Assembly: GCA_029883045.1 (NCBI GenBank)
Contig: JAOUJU010000103.1
Span: 1-6,367 of the forward strand
DNA from: Rhodospirillaceae bacterium
GTDB lineage: Bacteria; Pseudomonadota; Alphaproteobacteria; Rhodospirillales; Magnetovibrionaceae
DNA length: 6,367 nt
Reading direction: 5' to 3'
Of the stretch, positions 1 to 5,930 are shown piece by piece. The position numbers and the translations under genes were made by a program. Every line of letters begins with the position of its first letter. Position 1 is the stretch's first letter. The notes beneath the pieces are model-generated. The model was not told the DNA's origin. It searched no databases and saw only the letters and a program-made list of their open reading frames with translations.

Positions 1-1194
1 ACCTACTGTGGATTTTTCTGTTTTGTCTGGGACGGAAACATCGGCAATTTGTTCATCAAGTTTGCCAATTTTCAGGCTAAGGGTTTTTTCCTTGCCATCA
101 CGCCATACCTTTACCTTAACCTTTTTGCTAATTTTAGTTGCTGCGACCATACGCGGCAGGTGGCGCATTTCAGTTACTTCCTTGCCGTCGAATTCTATTA
201 TCACGTCGCGTGGTTTAATCCCGCCTTCATCGGCTGGGCTTCCTTTGGTTACATTTGAAACCAACGCACCGATTGATTTTTTCAAGTTCAGGGCCTCGGC
301 AATTGGTTCTGTTACTTCCTGAATATTTACACCCAACCAACCACGGCTTACTTGGCCATCTTCTATTAGTTGATCTATAACCAACTTTGCAGCACTAGAT
401 GGAATGGCAAAACCAATACCAACGCTACCGCCAGATGGGGAAAAGATTGCAGTGTTAATGCCAATTACTTCACCCTTCATGTTGAACATAGGTCCACCGG
501 AATTGCCCCGATTGATCGAGGCATCGGTTTGAATAAAGTTATCATAAGGCCCAGCATTAATATCGCGCCCACGGGCAGAAATTATACCAGCTGTTACTGT
601 ACCGCCCAGTCCGAACGGGTTACCAATAGCCAAAACCCAATCGCCAACGCGCGCCACATCGGAATCGCCAAAACCAACCGATGATAGTTTGCTGTTTGAT
701 TTAACTTTTAAAACTGCAATGTCTGTTTTGGCATCACGGCCAACAATTTCTGCTTCTAAACGGGACCCATCTTGAAGTATGGCATTTACCTCATCAGCGT
801 CTTGTACAACGTGGTTATTGGTGACGATGAATGTGTCGCCATTAGATTTGTAATCAATAATAAACCCCGAACCAAGTGATGTGGCCAAACGTTTTTTCGG
901 CTGTTTGCCAAACTGTTGGCCGCCAGGTTGGTTGCGGTCAAAAAATTCTTTGAAAAAATCTTCGAATGGTGAACCCGGAGGAAATTGTGGCATTTCCTGT
1001 GGCGCGCGGTTTTCAATTACTTGGGTTGTGGAAATATTGACCACCGCCGGAAGAAGTTTATCTGCAAGCTCTGCAAAACTTTCGGGTGTTGAAGCACCGT
1101 AAGCCAGGGTCGGAATTTGCATTCCTGAAATGGAAATAAAACCAACCAACAGCGCAATAATGTAAAATCTGGCTCTACGATATGTTTTTTGCAT
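1..1194 (-). CDS. degP: Do-family periplasmic serine protease/chaperone DegP (HtrA), partial at its C-terminus
   Basis: The first 398 codons are present, starting at the ATG at 1192-1194; the frame is open to base 1, so the C-terminus lies outside. A signal peptide is visible: basic start MQKTYRRAR, hydrophobic residues about 10-28, likely cleavage near residue 33. The trypsin-like domain follows with the full catalytic triad: His128 (TNNHVV), Asp158 (KTDIAVLK) and Ser232 (RGNSGGPM). A Gln/Pro/Phe-rich segment at about 66-103 matches the LA loop of DegP-type proteins. PDZ1 spans about 284-376, beginning GWLGV. Do-family proteins normally have a second PDZ, which would fall beyond the window. 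Family knowledge: ATP-independent degradation and chaperoning of misfolded envelope proteins in the periplasm. It follows the hflKC block, but an AT-rich hairpin with a T-tail separates them, so it probably also has its own promoter. No convincing sigma-70 boxes were found in the short leader. The ribosome site is weak (GAAG, 8 bases before ATG). Confidence 0.96.
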   Translation of the reverse strand, partial: MQKTYRRARFYIIALLVGFISISGMQIPTLAYGASTPESFAELADKLLPAVVNISTTQVIENRAPQEMPQFPPGSPFEDFFKEFFDRNQPGGQQFGKQPKKRLATSLGSGFIIDYKSNGDTFIVTNNHVVQDADEVNAILQDGSRLEAEIVGRDAKTDIAVLKVKSNSKLSSVGFGDSDVARVGDWVLAIGNPFGLGGTVTAGIISARGRDINAGPYDNFIQTDASINRGNSGGPMFNMKGEVIGINTAIFSPSGGSVGIGFAIPSSAAKLVIDQLIEDGQVSRGWLGVNIQEVTEPIAEALNLKKSIGALVSNVTKGSPADEGGIKPRDVIIEFDGKEVTEMRHLPRMVAATKISKKVKVKVWRDGKEKTLSLKIGKLDEQIADVSVPDKTEKSTVG

Positions 1195-1229
1195 TTTTTT
1201 CACTTCTATATAATCAATTAAACACCAAT

Positions 1230-1267
1230 AAAAAAATCAATGAAAATATTTCTAAACATTTTCATTG
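1230..1267 (-). terminator. AT-rich hairpin with seven-T tail between the hflKC operon and degP
   Basis: On the minus strand a perfect 10-bp stem (CAATGAAAAT at 1238-1247 with its complement at 1258-1267, 10-base loop) is followed by one A and seven Ts (1230-1236). The layout is that of an intrinsic terminator for hflK-hflC-DUF2065, but the stem has only two G/C pairs, so it may be leaky and let some transcription reach degP. The rest of the gap 1195-1318 is AT-rich leader with no other gene. Confidence 0.45.
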
Positions 1268-1318
1268 TTTAACCATCGTACAAATAAATAAGGAATTTTT
1301 ATGGCTAAATATTGTCAT

Positions 1319-1507
1319 TTAAATTCCCCGGACCAACCACACCACAACAATACCTAGTCCGGCGGTAGCTAAGGCACCTACGCGCATCTGGTTTTCCGGC
1401 ATTTCAAACGCGGCCTTAGCGGCACGACGCATGAAACCCGGAAACAGGGCATAAAGCGCCCCTTCTATTACCAGAACCAACCCAAATGCACTCAGAAGGT
1501 CAGTCAT
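1319..1507 (-). CDS. DUF2065 family small membrane protein (YjeT-like)
   Basis: 62-residue protein with two predicted membrane helices, at about residues 3-22 (LLSAFGLVLVIEGALYALF) and 41-59 (MRVGALATAGLGIVVVWLV), joined by a short basic stretch (MRRAAKAAFEMPENQ). Length, two-helix layout and the conserved centre of the form P-x-x-x-R-R...-G match the DUF2065 family, whose E. coli member YjeT is likewise encoded just after hflC. The ATG at 1505-1507 lies 4 bases after the hflC stop, so the two are almost certainly co-transcribed and translationally coupled; the Shine-Dalgarno is weak. The molecular function is unknown. Position suggests, by inference only, an accessory role with the HflKC/FtsH complex in the inner membrane. 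It ends with TAA just before the hairpin-containing gap to degP. Confidence 0.9.
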   Translation of the reverse strand: MTDLLSAFGLVLVIEGALYALFPGFMRRAAKAAFEMPENQMRVGALATAGLGIVVVWLVRGI

Positions 1508-1511
1508 CGCT

Positions 1512-2396
1512 TTATCGTTTAGCGCCCTGCTTGCCCAACTGATTTCCGAAAAACCGGAAAAAGTCGCTATCGGGAGAAAGGACCATGCTGGTATCGCTAC
1601 CAGTAAGCGAAGAACGATAAGCCTTCATTGAACGATAAAACGCGAAAAATTCAGGGTCTCGGCCAAAGGCTTCGCCCAGAATACGGTTTCTTTCACCATC
1701 GCCCTCACCCACAAGAATTTTTGCGGTTCGGTTCGCATCTGCCAGCAAAATTGTTTTTTGCTTATCGGCATCGGCAACGATTTTGATTTTTAATTCCTCG
1801 CCTTCGGCACGAAGCTGGTTTGCTTCGCGTTCACGTTCAGAGCGCATACGTTCGTAAACGTTATCGGAAATATCGGGCGGCAAATCGGTACGGCCAATAC
1901 GCACGTCAACTACTTCGATGCCAAAGTTTTGTGCATCAGCAGTCATTACGCTGGTAATTGAGGCCATAATTTCTTCGCGTTTTGCCGACAGAACATCAAC
2001 CAATGGATATCGCGCCAACGCATTACGCACGCCTGAATTCAATATTTTGCCAACACGGTCACGAAAAATGGCTTCGGTTCTAACTGCCTGAAAGAAACGT
2101 AGCGGATCAACAATTTTATACCGGGCAAAAGCATCAACCATGATGCGCTTACGATCGGCTAAGATTACTTCTTCGGTTGGCGGGTCAAGGTCAAGAACGC
2201 GCTTGTCATAATAAACCGCATCTTGAACAAACGGCACCTTTACGTGCAGGCCCGGCTCACGAATTACTACCTTAGGATCACCAAACTGCATAACGATTGC
2301 TTGCTGGGTTTGCTCAACCGTAAACAAAGCAGAAGAAAGGCTAATGCCAATAGCTGCGGCAATTATGCCCAGAATAATTAACTTAGGGCTTATCAT
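1512..2396 (-). CDS. hflC: HflC, SPFH/band-7 modulator of FtsH protease
   Basis: 294 residues, the usual HflC length. An uncleaved N-terminal membrane anchor (about 5-25, IILGIIAAAIGISLSSALF) is followed by VEQTQQAIVMQFG and an SPFH/band-7 domain to about 200. Next comes a charged helical, probably coiled-coil stretch (about 190-240, rich in E, R, K and A). The C-terminus has the HflC signature DPEFFAFYRSMKAYRSSL, then DTSMVLSPDSDFFRFF. Known role: with HflK it forms a large hetero-oligomeric cage in the inner membrane, with its bulk on the periplasmic side, that surrounds FtsH and tempers its degradation of membrane proteins. Its ATG overlaps the hflK TGA in an ATGA (2393-2396), indicating translational coupling and balanced synthesis. 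No protease active site is expected: the family is a modulator despite older 'protease' labels. Confidence 0.97.
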   Translation of the reverse strand: MISPKLIILGIIAAAIGISLSSALFTVEQTQQAIVMQFGDPKVVIREPGLHVKVPFVQDAVYYDKRVLDLDPPTEEVILADRKRIMVDAFARYKIVDPLRFFQAVRTEAIFRDRVGKILNSGVRNALARYPLVDVLSAKREEIMASITSVMTADAQNFGIEVVDVRIGRTDLPPDISDNVYERMRSEREREANQLRAEGEELKIKIVADADKQKTILLADANRTAKILVGEGDGERNRILGEAFGRDPEFFAFYRSMKAYRSSLTGSDTSMVLSPDSDFFRFFGNQLGKQGAKR

Positions 2397-3523
2397 TGTA
2401 CCTTACCTCCGTTGTTTTTCTTCTGTAATTCGGGCAAAGGCAAGTATGGAACAACGCCCGAACCACCAGCCTTAGAATCAATAATCACTTTTGATGATCC
2501 CTTGAATACTTCTTCCATGGCTTCAAGATATATACGTTGCGTGGTTACGTCTTTTGCCACCTTGTAGGTTTCATAAACAGACAAAAACTGTTTTGCTTCA
2601 CCGTCAGCTTCCTTGGTAACGCGTTCCTTGTAAGCAGTTGCAGCTTGAACCATTTGTTCAGACTCACCGCGTGCATTTGGAATTATTTTATTGCGATAGG
2701 TTTCGGCCTCGTTCTGTTTGCGCTCTTTATCTTGGCGCGCACGCTGAACTTCGTTAAAGGCATCAATAACTTTTTCCGGTGGATCAACTTTTAACAATTG
2801 CACCTGGGTAATGGTGATGCCTGCGTTGTAAGAATCTAAAATATCTTGCAACAGGCGCCTTGTGCTATCTGCTACTTGTTGACGTCCGCTGGTCATTGCT
2901 TCTTGTAGTGTTGTCTGGCCAATAACTTCGCGCATTGCGCTTTCTGATGCCAACTTGACGGTGTTTTCTGGGTCACGAATGTTAAACAGGAAACGACTGG
3001 CGTCTTTTACTTTCCACTGAACCGAAAAATCAACATCGGCTATGTTTTGATCGCCTGTTAACATCATGCTTTCTTCTAGCACGTCACGTTCAGTTACTTG
3101 GGCGCGGCCACCAAATATATTGCTAACGTCGCCAGCGCTTCTAAAGCCAATATCGACACGGCGCACCTGTTCTACATCAGGGGTGTAAACCTTGCCTATG
3201 GGGGCAGGAAAATACCAATGCAAGCCCGGCATGGTGGTTTGCACAAATTCACCAAATAACATGACTACGCCTTGGCGGCCTGAATCAACGCGGTAAACAC
3301 CGCTAGCAAGCCAAAGGGTAATGGCTGCCAAAACGGCCAGCATAATACCACGGCCTGAACCAATGCCGCCCGGCATCATGGTTTTGAATTTTTCCTGCGA
3401 ACGGCGCAGTATTTCCTCAATATCGGGCTGACCGGGGCCACCAGCGTTACCGCCACCACCCCATGGGTCTTTTCCGCCGCCTCCGCCGCCCCATGGACCG
3501 CCGCCTTGTGGTTTCCAAGCCAT
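2393..3523 (-). CDS. hflK: HflK, SPFH/band-7 modulator of FtsH protease
   Basis: 376 residues, first gene of the operon. The N-terminal ~35 residues are Gly/Pro/Trp-rich and disordered (PWGGGGGGKDPWGGGG), typical of the cytoplasmic tail of HflK. A membrane helix lies at about 59-76 (GIMLAVLAAITLWLASGV), followed by VDSGRQGVVMLFG and an SPFH domain to about 270, then a charged helical segment (RARQDKERKQNEAETYRNK) and a C-terminal region that usually contacts HflC. The ATG at 3521-3523 is preceded by a strong purine-rich ribosome site (AGGAAGGA, around 3533-3540), which supports this start. It partners with HflC, encoded by the overlapping next gene, to form the FtsH-associated HflKC complex. 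A candidate promoter lies about 100-130 bases upstream, in the region shared with divergent mrp. Confidence 0.97.
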   Translation of the reverse strand: MAWKPQGGGPWGGGGGGKDPWGGGGNAGGPGQPDIEEILRRSQEKFKTMMPGGIGSGRGIMLAVLAAITLWLASGVYRVDSGRQGVVMLFGEFVQTTMPGLHWYFPAPIGKVYTPDVEQVRRVDIGFRSAGDVSNIFGGRAQVTERDVLEESMMLTGDQNIADVDFSVQWKVKDASRFLFNIRDPENTVKLASESAMREVIGQTTLQEAMTSGRQQVADSTRRLLQDILDSYNAGITITQVQLLKVDPPEKVIDAFNEVQRARQDKERKQNEAETYRNKIIPNARGESEQMVQAATAYKERVTKEADGEAKQFLSVYETYKVAKDVTTQRIYLEAMEEVFKGSSKVIIDSKAGGSGVVPYLPLPELQKKNNGGKVQ

Positions 3524-3621
3524 TCGCTATCTTCCTTCCTGTCGTTCGAGTACTACATGTACTGTATGTTTAATTTAACCTAAAATTACCGATCAATAAT
3601 TACAGGGCAAAAATGGTCGTA

Positions 3622-3650
3622 TTTATAAATAAATCAAGCCTACACAACAA
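3622..3650 (-). promoter_or_regulatory. Candidate sigma-70-type promoter for hflK-hflC-DUF2065
   Basis: On the minus strand TTGTTG (3645-3650) and TATAAA (3622-3627) are separated by exactly 17 bases. The -10 box matches consensus at 5 of 6 positions and the -35 at 3 of 6. Transcription would begin near 3615, leaving a leader of about 90 bases that includes the AGTAC/GTACT dyad at 3549-3563. AT-rich DNA gives such matches by chance, so this is tentative. Confidence 0.35.
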
Positions 3651-3674
3651 TTTTTACATATTATATTTGATAAA

Positions 3675-3710
3675 CCTAATATGTAACCTTATATGTAGCC
3701 TTATATGTGG
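3675..3710. repeat. Three tandem 12-bp repeats upstream of mrp and hflK
   Basis: CCTAATATGTAA (3675-3686), CCTTATATGTAG (3687-3698) and CCTTATATGTGG (3699-3710) sit head to tail with consensus CCTWATATGTRR. The period is close to one helical turn, so each copy would present to the same face of the DNA, as in an array of regulator sites. The array lies upstream of both divergent promoters. Its function is not known; replication slippage is the plain alternative. Confidence 0.75.
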
Positions 3711-3726
3711 CAATTGTGACGCTTAT

Positions 3727-3746
3727 AGGGCACCTAAGGGCACCTT
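3727..3746. repeat. Two tandem 10-bp repeats (AGGGCACCTW)
   Basis: AGGGCACCTA (3727-3736) is followed directly by AGGGCACCTT (3737-3746), 17 bases after the 12-bp array. It is G/C-richer than its surroundings, and its spacing of about one helical turn would suit a dimeric or tandem binding site for a regulator of mrp. No regulator is identified. Confidence 0.6.
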
Positions 3747-3751
3747 GCAAC

Positions 3752-3775
3752 GCAAAGCAATAATATTATCTTTGC
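3752..3775. repeat. GCAAAG / CTTTGC inverted repeat upstream of mrp
   Basis: Perfect 6-bp arms at 3752-3757 and 3770-3775 enclose the AT-rich 12-base spacer CAATAATATTAT. It is placed about 80 bases before the mrp start, where a transcription-factor dyad could act. No U-tract follows, so it is not a terminator. Confidence 0.4.
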
Positions 3776-3853
3776 TGTAAAAACATGAAAATTGTAGTTC
3801 GCATTTAATTATTTAATGTAATTTGTAAATTCCCCCGACTGGAGAAAATTAAT

Positions 3854-4990
3854 ATGACGCAGGTTTCACAGGTTTCTGAAGACCAAATTTTAAACGCACT
3901 TAAATCCGTAATGGACGGGGACAGTGATATTGTCTCCAAAGGCATGGTTCAGGGCCTGCAGGTGCAAGACGGTCACGTGGTAATGGCCGTTGTCGTCCCC
4001 CCATCGGTAGGTGCCAAGGCAGAACCCATCCGCAAAGAAGCGGAAAAGGTTGTCCATGGCCTTGACGGTGTTCTTTCAGCCACCGTGGTCCTAACGGCAG
4101 AAAACGAACCTGGTGGGCATAATCACGATCATGCTGGGCACGACCATTCTGGGCATTCCCATGGCGCACCCGCCGCAGAAGGCCCGCTTTTACCCGGGGT
4201 AAAATCAATTATCGCCGTTGCGTCTGGCAAGGGCGGTGTGGGTAAATCAACAACGGCCGTTAACTTGGCCCTGGCGCTTCAATCACTTGGCCTGAAGGTT
4301 GGGCTGTTAGATGCCGATATTTACGGCCCCTCGCAGCCACGGATGCTGGGCATTAGCGGCGAACCACAATCATCTGATGGGCAAACCCTTGACCCAATGG
4401 AAGGTCACGGCATCAAGTGCATGTCTATGGGTTTTTTGGTTGACGAAGAAACACCTATTATCTGGCGTGGTCCGATGGTCCAAACAGCGTTGGTACAGAT
4501 GATGCGCGATATTAACTGGGGCACGCTGGACGTTGTAGTGGTAGATATGCCGCCAGGAACAGGTGACGTGCAACTTACCATGGCCCAGCAGGTGCCATTG
4601 ACCGGTGCGGTTATTGTTTCCACCCCACAAGACATGGCGCTGCTTGATGCGCGCAAAGGTTTGAACATGTTCCGCCAAGTTGATGTACCGGTTTTGGGTA
4701 TTATCGAAAATATGAGCTACTTCTCCTGCCCTCATTGCGGTGAAAGATCAGATATTTTCAGCCATGGCGGTGCCAAGAAAGAAGCTGAAACCGTTGGTAT
4801 GGAATTTTTAGGCGAAATACCGCTTGATATGCAGATACGTGAAACATCAGACGGCGGTAACCCAGTTGTGATTTCCGACCCCGATGGTGCCCATGCGGTT
4901 GCTTACAAAACCATTGCCAAACGCATCTGGGAAAAGACCGAGGCCGCATTACAGGCCAAGGCCGCAAGTGCACCGCGCATTTTACAATAA
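3854..4990 (+). CDS. mrp: Mrp/ApbC (NBP35-like) Fe-S cluster carrier ATPase with His-rich linker
   Basis: 378 residues. An N-terminal MIP18/DUF59-type domain (about 8-80) is joined by a histidine-rich linker (88-104, seven His in an HxH/GHxHG pattern) to a P-loop NTPase of the Mrp/NBP35 class. Visible motifs are the deviant Walker A GKGGVGKS (125-132), DADIYGPS (153-160), RGPMVQTAL (205-213), DMPPGTGDVQLT (231-242) and the CPHC pair (292-295), whose cysteines bind a bridging Fe-S cluster at the dimer interface. Family role: cytoplasmic scaffold or carrier that assembles and passes Fe-S clusters to target enzymes, dependent on ATP binding and hydrolysis. The ATG is preceded by GGAG at 9 bases. 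It is transcribed away from hflKC, and a strong hairpin about 100 bases after its stop probably ends the transcript. The His-rich linker could bind metal, by inference only. Confidence 0.96.
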   Translation: MTQVSQVSEDQILNALKSVMDGDSDIVSKGMVQGLQVQDGHVVMAVVVPPSVGAKAEPIRKEAEKVVHGLDGVLSATVVLTAENEPGGHNHDHAGHDHSGHSHGAPAAEGPLLPGVKSIIAVASGKGGVGKSTTAVNLALALQSLGLKVGLLDADIYGPSQPRMLGISGEPQSSDGQTLDPMEGHGIKCMSMGFLVDEETPIIWRGPMVQTALVQMMRDINWGTLDVVVVDMPPGTGDVQLTMAQQVPLTGAVIVSTPQDMALLDARKGLNMFRQVDVPVLGIIENMSYFSCPHCGERSDIFSHGGAKKEAETVGMEFLGEIPLDMQIRETSDGGNPVVISDPDGAHAVAYKTIAKRIWEKTEAALQAKAASAPRILQ

Positions 4991-5020
4991 CATTTTTTTA
5001 AATAGCGCAGCATAAGCGCC

Positions 5021-5038
5021 AGCGACCATTTGGTCGCT
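5021..5038. repeat. Perfect 8-bp hairpin AGCGACCA-TT-TGGTCGCT downstream of mrp
   Basis: Arms at 5021-5028 and 5031-5038 pair perfectly around a TT (4-base loop if the last A-T pair opens). It starts 30 bases after the mrp stop, but no T-run follows it on either strand. It may act as a 3' stabilising hairpin or mark the start of the structured downstream segment. Confidence 0.5.
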
Positions 5039-5048
5039 AAGCTACAAT

Positions 5049-5089
5049 AAAAGGCGTGCCCATGTGGCGGGCCACTAACCGTATGTGGG
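5049..5089 (+). repeat. ~41-nt structured element, left copy (inverted partner at 6088-6129)
   Basis: Begins AAAAGGCG (5049-5056), continues with a small hairpin GCC-CATGT-GGC (5058-5068) and ends with GCCACTAACCGTATGTGGG (5071-5089), itself a hairpin CCAC-TAACCGTAT-GTGG. The minus strand of 6088-6129 carries the same architecture: identical 8-mer, identical 19-mer, diverged middle, about 36 of 42 aligned columns equal. A strong hairpin (5089-5122) follows immediately. It may be a small structured RNA, a dispersed repeat or one end of a mobile unit. No known family is recognised. Confidence 0.7.
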
Positions 5090-5124
5090 AAAGCCCGTAT
5101 CAATAAATTGATACGGGCTTTCTT
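5089..5124 (+). terminator. Strong 15-bp hairpin, likely intrinsic terminator of mrp or of the 5049 element
   Basis: GAAAGCCCGTATCAA (5089-5103) pairs perfectly with 5108-5122 around the loop TAAA. The right arm ends in GGGCTTTC and is followed by TT, giving a GC-rich stem with a short, impure U-tract. It lies about 100 bases past the mrp stop and directly after the ~41-nt element. The 3' arm (ATACGG, 5111-5116) could also pair with CCGTAT (5079-5084) in that element, so an alternative fold is possible. Confidence 0.65.
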
Positions 5125-5173
5125 ATGATGTCTGTTTTTAGTCACTCAACCGAATAAACGCCATGTCTGGGTA

Positions 5174-5201
5174 ATGTCTTCTTATGACCCAAAGCGGACA
5201 T
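5174..5201 (-). repeat. 28-nt imperfect palindrome, copy 1 (ATGTCCGCTTT family, minus orientation)
   Basis: On the plus strand ATGTCTTCTT (5174-5183) and AAGCGGACAT (5192-5201) form a 10-bp stem with one mismatch and one G-T pair around an 8-base loop. Read on the minus strand it starts ATGTCCGCTTTGGG and matches copy 2 (5842-5869) at 22 of 28 positions. It lies between the mrp terminator and the flavoprotein gene. Confidence 0.6.
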
Positions 5202-5244
5202 CGGATATTTGGTGCTTACGGTAGCTGTGAGGGCTTTGCCGCGA

Positions 5245-5273
5245 TTGACCCTAAGTCTAATCTAACCTAGAGA
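5245..5273 (+). promoter_or_regulatory. Candidate promoter of the FMN reductase gene, giving a near-leaderless transcript
   Basis: TTGACC (5245-5250, 5 of 6 to consensus -35) is followed after 17 bases by TAGAGA (5268-5273, 3 of 6). A start about 7 bases downstream would fall at or next to the A of the ATG at 5281. That fits the absence of a clear Shine-Dalgarno before this gene. The -10 is poor, so this is tentative. Confidence 0.3.
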
Positions 5274-5280
5274 TATACAT

Positions 5281-5817
5281 ATGGAATTCTTGGCAATATC
5301 TGGTAGCGGGCGACTAGTTTCAACGAACACATCGATGCTGCGGGCAATGGCAGCAGCGGCCACTCCCGAGCATACGATAACGGTTTTTGATCGCATCGCC
5401 GGTCTGCCTGTTTTTTCACCAGATTCGGAAATAGGCACGCTTCCCGAACCGGTGCAGATTTTTGTCAATCTAATAAGGGACAGCGATGGTTTGATCATCG
5501 CAAGCCCTGAATATGTCAGAGCAATTCCCGGCGGCCTCAAGAATGCAATTGATTGGCTCGTATCGCGGGATGAGATTATTGGGAAGCCTATTGTGTTGGC
5601 ACACGCATCGCATCGTGGAGACGATATGCTTAGTCAACTCCGTTTGGTTCTTTCCACCGTTAGCGAGCGTTTCACGGAGAGTATCTTTCTTAGATATGAT
5701 CTTATGAAGCGATCGCCGCAAGAGATTTCTGACTTTTTAGGTCTTACCGAGAACCGGTCAGCTTTTACGCAGTACTTGCGTAATTTTTCAGAATATTGCC
5801 ACAACAGCAGACGCTGA
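5281..5817 (+). CDS. NADPH-dependent FMN reductase family flavoprotein (NAD(P)H oxidoreductase)
   Basis: 178 residues, the normal size for this flavodoxin-fold family. The N-terminal strand and phosphate loop ISGSGRLVSTN (6-16) fit the FMN-phosphate-binding G-S-x-R-x-x-S-x-N pattern. SPEYVRAIPGGLKNAIDW (75-92) is the family's flavin-site signature (usual form TPEYN-SIPG-LKNAIDW). Expected activity is NAD(P)H-dependent reduction of FMN or of quinones, azo or chromate-type acceptors via bound FMN in the cytoplasm; the substrate cannot be told from sequence. The ATG is the first start after an in-frame TAA at 5263-5265, and no strong ribosome site precedes it. The gene stands alone, with no same-strand partner, inside two nested sets of inverted repeats, which suggests it may have arrived or moved separately from the conserved block to its left. 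Confidence 0.9.
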   Translation: MEFLAISGSGRLVSTNTSMLRAMAAAATPEHTITVFDRIAGLPVFSPDSEIGTLPEPVQIFVNLIRDSDGLIIASPEYVRAIPGGLKNAIDWLVSRDEIIGKPIVLAHASHRGDDMLSQLRLVLSTVSERFTESIFLRYDLMKRSPQEISDFLGLTENRSAFTQYLRNFSEYCHNSRR

Positions 5818-5840
5818 GTTGTCGTTGATGATCAGGTCTA

Positions 5841-5870
5841 AATGTCCGCTTTTGGCTATTAGCCGACATT
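5841..5870 (+). repeat. 30-nt imperfect palindrome, copy 2 (plus orientation)
   Basis: AATGTCCGCT (5841-5850) pairs with AGCCGACATT (5861-5870), a 10-bp stem with one C-C mismatch and a 10-base loop. It starts 23 bases after the flavoprotein stop and is inverted relative to copy 1 upstream of the gene. It may serve as a 3' hairpin for that gene, but no T-run follows. Confidence 0.6.
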
Positions 5871-5887
5871 CTGACATGAATTTTGTT

Positions 5888-5918
5888 ATGTCTGCTTATC
5901 GGGATAAAGCGGTCTTAT
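5888..5918 (-). repeat. 31-nt imperfect palindrome, copy 3 (minus orientation)
   Basis: The plus strand runs ATGTCTGCTTATC, then GG, then GATAAAGCGGTCTTAT. GCTTAT and ATAAAGC pair around CGGG with one bulged base. On the minus strand it contains ACCGCTTT and ends in GCAGACAT, matching the pattern of copies 1 and 2 with a slightly different loop. It lies 17 bases after copy 2, in opposite orientation. Confidence 0.5.
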
Positions 5919-5930
5919 GTAGCGCGCTAT

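Larger units (their letters stand above)
3524..3853. promoter_or_regulatory. Divergent hflK / mrp intergenic regulatory region
   Basis: 330 AT-rich bases with no supported gene. They must carry the minus-strand promoter for hflKC and the plus-strand promoter for mrp. Besides the separately listed repeats there is an operator-like dyad AGTAC-TACAT-GTACT at 3549-3563 in the presumed hflK leader, and a GCAAAG-N12-CTTTGC dyad at 3752-3775 on the mrp side. For mrp only weak -10-like hexamers are seen (TTTAAT 3812-3817, TGTAAT 3817-3822), with no well-spaced -35. The mrp ribosome site GGAG is at 3841-3844, 9 bases before the ATG. Confidence 0.6.

Noticed and set aside
370..684. Plus-strand frames over degP
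   Set aside because: The minus-strand frame carries the full catalytic triad and PDZ domain; the plus frames have no recognisable content.
1301..1357. 18-codon plus-strand frame (MAKYCHLNSP...) preceded by AAGGAA
   Set aside because: It has a fair ribosome site but is tiny, overlaps the 3' end of the DUF2065 gene in antisense and has no other support.
2537..2794. Plus-strand open frame inside hflK, hydrophobic when translated
   Set aside because: It is antisense to the conserved SPFH part of HflK; apparent hydrophobicity comes from reading charged-residue codons backwards.
4370..4735. Long open frames on the strand opposite mrp
   Set aside because: They lie wholly inside the unmistakable mrp coding frame, have no family resemblance and no ribosome site; they are shadows of its codon pattern.
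4991..5280. tRNA or other known RNA gene in the hairpin-rich mrp downstream region
   Set aside because: No cloverleaf, T-loop GTTCRA motif or acceptor stem could be built; the hairpins are described as repeats and a terminator instead.
5268..5286. AGATATACATATGGAATTC resembling an expression-vector start site (NdeI then EcoRI)
   Set aside because: Surrounding sequence shows no other vector features and the gene continues as a normal flavoprotein; treated as coincidence.
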